From: Paraspadella gotoi
Taxonomy: Eukaryota; Chaetognatha
Reading direction: 5' to 3'
Length of the DNA stretch: 64,000 nt
Assembly: GCA_051294375.1 (NCBI GenBank)
Contig: CM119263.1
Coordinates: 29,257,134 to 29,321,133 of the forward strand
Part shown: one piece after another, positions 32,470-64,000 of the stretch
Layout of the letters: each line of letters opens with the position of its first letter
How positions within the stretch are numbered: position 1 is the first letter of the stretch
Notes under the pieces: generated by a model
Database searches by the model: none
What the model was told of the DNA's origin: nothing
The model's input: the letters and a program-made list of their open reading frames with translations, nothing else
Position numbers and translations under genes: made by a program

Positions 32470-35400
32470 CGGCCGCAATGTTATTTTGCAGACGCTGATG
32501 GTTGTTGAAACGCAGCGACAGCAATGAGACAAACCTTGTTAAGACTTTTTTTAAACAGCCAAAAGAGAATTTAAGACAATTCAAAATATTACCAAGGGTC
32601 ATGAAGAAATAATTAACACTTTTATGAATAGATAATATTTGATCAATCTCTACTTTGACGCTGCTTGCTTTTTCACTTGTTTCAGTTTTTAATTTTACAG
32701 TAATAATCTTACTTTCATTTTATATTTTATGTTGTCTTGAACCATTTTCTGCATTTCCTTTAATATTTTTTGTTCTAACAAATTAAAAATGAAATTGATC
32801 AATAATCAATAATACTTTATCAGCTATTTTGCGTTTCTTTTATTTAGCAAAAACTAGTATATATTATTTTTTCAAGAAATTATAAAAATGTTTTTTTAAA
32901 ATTTGGTTACCGTTACTGTTATTGTATTGTGTTAATATCGTTTTTGATATTAATAAAAAAAATTGGGATGATATAGTAGATATTTTGACTCTCAGCATTG
33001 ATTTTATTATCAAAAAATGCATTCAGCCAAATGCAAATGCACAAAAATATTGCAAAAAAATAATGAGTAACGAGGAGAAAAGGTAAAATTACCAAGAAGT
33101 ATAACACAGACTTTAATAATTAATGCAACAGTTAACAGTATAACATATTTAAGAAAATTACTATGAATTGTTTTTCTTTCGATTTGTTGTGATTGAGCTC
33201 AGAATTAAGGAAAACAAAATTTTAATTTTAACATAATTTTTAATAAAACATATGTTTCGATTCTGGTGATTTACGCTGTTGAAACAAAAATGTTCTTTTC
33301 CTTAATGAAAATTACTAAAAACAATAAAGAGCAACAAGTTAGAAGAGAAACTAATTAGCACTGTAATAACTATTTCTCATTGGATGAATATTTTTTTTTC
33401 TCATCTTAGGGACTAAAGTTTAGACCGTTAAAAAGATTTGGAATTAACTATTCTAGTCTTTTCTAGTCACACAGTTTTCAAAGTCAGACAGCAGGCCCGT
33501 CCCTAAACGGCCTTTTACGGAGCAGTAGTCCTGTGGTTAGGGCCACGAGCCCCACAAGTACACCACAAGCCCAGAGACTTGCGGGCGAAGGGCCGCCAAA
33601 AGGCCACAAGACCGGAGCCTCAGACTCTCATGATGGACTCGGGACCTTTCCACAAAGCCAGTGACACAGGGCTTCACACCGTCGACGGGGCGCTGGACAA
33701 GACCGCGCCCACTTCCGGCGAAGACGAGGCGAGTGGACGACGGCGTCACCCAGTAACAGCCTGACGGGTCAACGGACGAGGAGAGGTCCTCTGAGACTAG
33801 TTCGTTACTAGTTTCGTGACAATTCTTATTTTTTCGAGACTTGATAAAAAAAAAGGCTTTCTTCGCAACAAGGGGTTTATTTTTTGTATTTTTTTTTTTT
33901 TAATTCAGGGGGAAAATAGATATTTCGCCACGCAATATTATCAATAAAATGCATTCAACAAAAAGCAGAAGTTAAAAACCACAGCACGAAAAAATAATGC
34001 AATTTCTTACAAAAATTTTTTCTTCGGTCGTGGAAGAAAAAATTCGAAAGGAAATATTTGATTAACAGGGAGAAAAAAGGTTATTCGGAGCCATAGAGTA
34101 GAATTATCAAGTAGTATTACGCGGAATTGAATAACTAATGCATTAATTAACAAGAGTCCATCACAATTGTAAAATTGGGGAATGATTAAGACGAACGAAA
34201 TTACTTCGTGAAAGATTTTCAGATTTTTCTTGGTCCAGTAAACTCTACAAGTAAATTGTGATCTTTAAACTTGTAATTTTTCTCGTAACAAGATTTTGCG
34301 TAAAATAAGTTGGCAAATCGATTTTATGGAAAAGATAGATTTTTAAACAGGAAGTGAAAAGTTAATATTAATATGATAGTTAGTTTTTTTTTGCCGATTG
34401 AAACTATTTTTTATAAAGCAGCTTAAAAATGGCGATAAATTAGTTCATTATATGAAATTAAAATACTATTCTTTTTAGCCTTCAAAGTGCCCTAGGATAG
34501 TTTTCGACTTTTAACATGAAAGTGCGTAGGAATTAGATTTTCGTCTTTATATAAACGTAAGGGATTAATTAAAGTTCTTTTTATAAAAAGTACAGTTTTT
34601 CTTGTCATTCGTAACAAGATACGATTAAAAAAAGTGTTACAAGTGTCAATCTTAACTCGTTTATATTTATTTTTGTGCCAACTTGAGGTGATTGAGAAAT
34701 TAATAATAGCAAGCAAAGCGTTATCTCAGATTATAAGTCGCGATTTGAATAGAAATTAAAATTTCTATTTATAAACGAATAAATATAACTAAACGAACGG
34801 AACTTAAAGAGGATTTCAGTTGTGATATAGTGGACCATCTGACTACGAATACACTTTTCACTTTTCACCAAAAAAAATTATTATTTGTTTTTTTATTTTC
34901 GTTCACGGAATTAAAACCAATCCGGTCGAGTTGCTGAATGAAGTGGGGAATAAGCGGCACTGAAAGCCAGGTTAATTGGATTAAATTAGATTAAATTAAT
35001 AAAGATTAAATTAATAAAGATTAAATTAATAAAGATTAAATGGGTTTTAATAAAGTTATAACGAGGGAAAAAAGTTATCAAAATAAAGGTGACGCACCAA
35101 GTATTAAATAAGACTGTTAAACTTTACATTTGCTTTGAATTTGTGATTCTGACATCTGAATTTAAATTTTTTTACCTTACTTAATTTTATAAATACATCA
35201 TTTTAAAAACAAGATAATTTCTAAATAGTTTCGTAATTTTAGTAATATTTTAGGAAATAACAATGACATTCGAAGAATTGACAAAAGTCACAAAGGTATT
35301 TCTTTTGCAATACACTATTTGAAAATATTTTTTTGGTAAAACTATGGATAAAAATCAAGACGTTTGTTCTTAAGGCAACACTTTTTAATACAGATGGTGT

Positions 35401-35517
35401 ACGTCGTTTTGATGAACAAAATAGATTTCCGCATCGTGCTCTTGTGACTTGTATGAAAAATATGAAATTAAATGTAATGCAATGGAAGTAAATCGTATTT
35501 TGTAAACTGTTTAATGG

Positions 35518-35598
<81 letters not shown>

Positions 35599-36370
35599 AT
35601 GTAAAACTGACAAATTAAAAAGTAAATCGAAGCCGACCATTCGACGTTCGATTGTCTTTTCAAAACGTAAGAAAAAAAAATAGACGCACAGACATTTTTA
35701 CGAAATCATCTGTGGAAGAAGAATCATCTGGAAAGAACATCTGGAAAGAACGTCTGCGAAACAAGAGTTACCACGGCCCCTTAACGCCGATCCTTTCACG
35801 ATACGATCATCGCTCTCAGCTTAGGCATCGAATGAACATCATCTTTCGTTTTTGTTTATATTTTTTTATATTTTTGTTTTTGTTTTTGTTTTTCTATTTG
35901 TTACGGTTGTTTTCTACGCGACAAAAGCGACTATAAAGAAATTTCATGTGAAATTAGGGCGACGATGAATTTCGCTTTGAAGCATCACTGGTGAACGGAG
36001 ATTCGAGGCCTCACTTCTCCGTGTCAATAGCAAGCATCAGCAATCATTGCAATCATTGAACCAATCTTATCAGCTCCGGCAAAAAATCTTCAGCACAACA
36101 AAATGCTTCAAGGCGACGGTGCGCAACTTTTAAAGATCGCTCCATCTTCTTATCTCTATATTTTTTTTTTACTTTCCGAAAATTTAATTAGGTTTGCCCT
36201 CTTCGCTAAATCTCACACTGGCAATTCCCACACGAAAATCCCAACTTCAACCTTCACAATCACCCACTCCGATCACCAACTTCTCCAAGCACCGTCTCCA
36301 AGCACCGTCTCCAATCATCACTTCTAAACACCACCTCCAAGCACCGCTTCCAAGCAACAATCTCCACGAG
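32470..36370. other. Intergenic AT-rich DNA with a GC-rich island
   Basis: Convergent space between the SLC7 gene (+) and the module gene (-). A GC-rich island at 33490-33790 begins CCTAAACGGCCTTTTACGG and has no persuasive frame; it may be an old repeat. 36270-36360 repeats CTCCAAGCACC. Confidence 0.6.
35520..35594. repeat. (GA)n microsatellite
   Basis: About 75 bases of pure GA in AT-rich intergenic DNA. Confidence 0.97.
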
Positions 36371-58549
<22,179 letters not shown>

Positions 58550-58822
58550 CTGGGGAAGAGGGGGAGGGGGTGGGTGGTAAAAGAGTGGAAGGGGATGAAG
58601 GGAAGGAGAGGTGGGCGAGGAGAGCAGAGATTTAAAAATCGCGCGGGAGAAAATTTAAAAATAATCTTTTGGATTCGAAAACGATTTTCTTTTTCTCCTG
58701 CGTGCGAAGTGTCATATTTCAACAGGGTTTCTCTCTCTCTCTCTGTCTCTGTCTCTCTTTCTCTTTCTCTCTNNNNNNNNNNCTCTCTCTCTCTCTCTCT
58801 TTCAATTTTGCCTTTTTTAGTA

Positions 58823-58886
<64 letters not shown>

Positions 58887-58947
58887 ACGCTTTTTCCCGC
58901 CAAATTGTTCCGGTTCTCATAATCAGTCGCCGGAACTGATTTTTCAG

Positions 58948-59283
58948 CCAAAAAGGAAAAACCGAAATCAGCGATCAAAACCAGACGACGACGACGACGA
59001 TGATGACGACGACGATGACGACGATGTCGAAGTTGACAACGACGATGATGACGAAGACGACGACGAAAACAATGACTCAAACTATGACGACGATGGCGAC
59101 GAAAATGACGACGACGACAACAGCGACGATGACGAAGACGGTGACGACGACGAAAACTACAACAGGAAAGGTGAGAAAGACGACGACAAAAATGACAAAT
59201 GGGAGAGGAGAGAGAGGAAATTCGATGAGGCGGAGGAGGAGGAGGAAGAAGAGGAGGAGAAGGAAGAGGAGAAGGAGATGAGG
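58948..59283 (+). CDS. Possible acidic exon (112 codons)
   Basis: Bounded by TGATTTTTCAG and GAGATGAGG|GTAAGA. The frame has no stop and reads PKRKNRNQRSKP, then long Asp runs broken by Val, Asn, Ser, Tyr and Gly, then Lys/Glu-rich sequence ending KEEEKEMR. Most differences between GAC units are synonymous or Asp/Glu/Asn swaps. Since (GAC)n microsatellites are common here, an imperfect repeat is the main alternative. The overlapping frame with Met/Thr repeats (59000-59281) is less convincing. Confidence 0.35.
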
Positions 59284-63071
<3,788 letters not shown>

Positions 63072-63719
63072 GTGATGTCAACAACAACAACGACAACAAC
63101 AACAACAACAATCGCGGACACTAAACGAAAACGTCAGCTCCTCTCTTCTTTCCGCGATAAACAGACGAGGACGATGACGACCGCAGGGACGACCACAGGG
63201 ACGACCACAGAGACGACCAAAGGGACGACCACAGGGACGACCACAGCGACGACCACAGAGACGACCAAAGGGACGACCACAGGGACGCCCACATCGACGA
63301 CCACAGGGACGACAACAGGGACGACCACAGCAACGACCATAGGGACGACCACAAGCGATGACCACAGAGACGACCAAAAGGACGACCACAGGGACGACCA
63401 CACGACCACATGGACGACCACAGCGACGACCACAGAGACGACTAAAGGGGCGACCACAGGGATGACCACAGCGAGGACCATAGGGACGACCACATCGACG
63501 ACCATAGTGACGACCAAGGACGCCCACAGGGACGACCACAGCGACGACCACAGAGACGACCAAGGACGACCACAGGACGACCACAACGACGACCACAGGA
63601 CGAACCACAGGGACGTCCACAGCGACGACCACAGGGACGACCACAGCGACGACCACATAGACGACCAAATGGACGACCACAGGGACGATCACAGGGACAA
63701 ACACAGGGGCAGCCACTGA
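63072..63719 (+). repeat. 12-bp array (GGGACGACCACA-type) with an open Thr-rich frame
   Basis: From 63170 the 12-base unit (variants GGGACGACCACA, GCGACGACCACA, GAGACGACCAAA) repeats about 45 times. In one plus frame it reads TTTGTTTETTKG-like mucin-type sequence for 215 codons, to a TGA at 63717; the minus strand is open too. The preceding CTTCTCTCTTAAAACAG looks like an acceptor. Both strands stay open because 12 is a multiple of three, so I do not call a gene. Confidence 0.7.
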
Positions 63720-64000
63720 CAACGTCGACCACGACAACGACAACGAATTATGGTTTCTCAAATTTAATAAAACCAACAAGGAACATAATTTATTATCATC
63801 ATCATCATCATCATCATCATGCCAATGCCCAGTTTGTTTAAGCGTCAGAAACGTGTTAATGCGATTTGGCGACTCTGGATTCTGGATGGAAAAGAGGGCG
63901 GATTTCTGTGCAGAGGGAACTGACACCGTCCCCCCCTTCCCTTCTCCCTACCCCCTCCTCTTCCTCTCTTTCACTCCCTCTCCCTTCTGATTCCTCCCTA

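Noticed and set aside
33579-33764. Small ORF in the GC-rich island
   Set aside because: Both strands are equally open over it; no motif, splice site or partner exon.

Overview
The window is animal nuclear DNA. It has spliced genes with GT-AG introns, a TENT5 (FAM46) poly(A) polymerase, which is an animal family, and a b(0,+)-type SLC7 amino-acid transporter. Gene-poor DNA is AT-rich and crowded with (CT)n/(AG)n, (GAC)n, (TCAA)n and other tandem repeats. I see no bacterial genes, CRISPR array, rRNA or clear tRNA. I do not name a species. N-runs of 10 or 25 bases, and single-base indels at homopolymers, point to a gapped assembly that is only partly polished.

Layout. 1-3.5 kb: AT-rich, with microsatellites and one 68-bp minisatellite. 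3.5-18.6 kb: a patchwork in which three blocks recur two or three times around N gaps; it is either a real tandem duplication or, more likely, false duplication from unpolished sequence. One block holds a conserved TENT5 exon, good at 17.55 kb and broken at 7.66 kb. 17.5-22.8 kb: TENT5 (+), three recognisable exons, with a long Q/S/P/C-rich C-terminal tail. 22.8-26.8 kb: its 3' flank. 26.8-32.5 kb: SLC7A9-like transporter (+), eight exons, four apparent homopolymer frameshifts. 36.4-58.5 kb: a gene on the minus strand that no long ORF reveals. I assembled it exon by exon from conserved motifs and matching splice phases: ten exons encoding a repeated module (an ALS.nD.L/CLSFSGEDK strand, then WLPG, then PW, then a helix, then a GW/GY..DVS.K..FIF/WFF strand). 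Its 7.6-kb intron contains an AT-rich island (47.9-52.2 kb) with plus-strand multipass membrane protein ORFs, one XK-related-like and one of about seven TM segments. 55.8-57.4 kb: a foldback-like element with inverted arrays of short repeats. 58.9-64 kb: acidic/triplet repeats, purine-rich DNA and a 12-bp array.

Main discovery. In at least two unrelated genes a minisatellite is built from the gene's own exon end plus its 5' splice site, so the intron opens with many tandem copies of the donor. In TENT5 intron 1 the 39-bp unit carries GATGGGCTCGAG|GTAAGG; 17 donors are present, 39 is a multiple of three and the donor is phase 0, so use of a downstream copy could insert in-frame 13-residue blocks into the catalytic domain. 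In the minus-strand gene the 50-bp unit carries AAACAT|GTAAGT, and a downstream copy would instead shift the frame. A third intron (SLC7, after 30806) opens with a 60-bp GTGAGG-bearing array, and several others open or close with microsatellites flush to the splice site.
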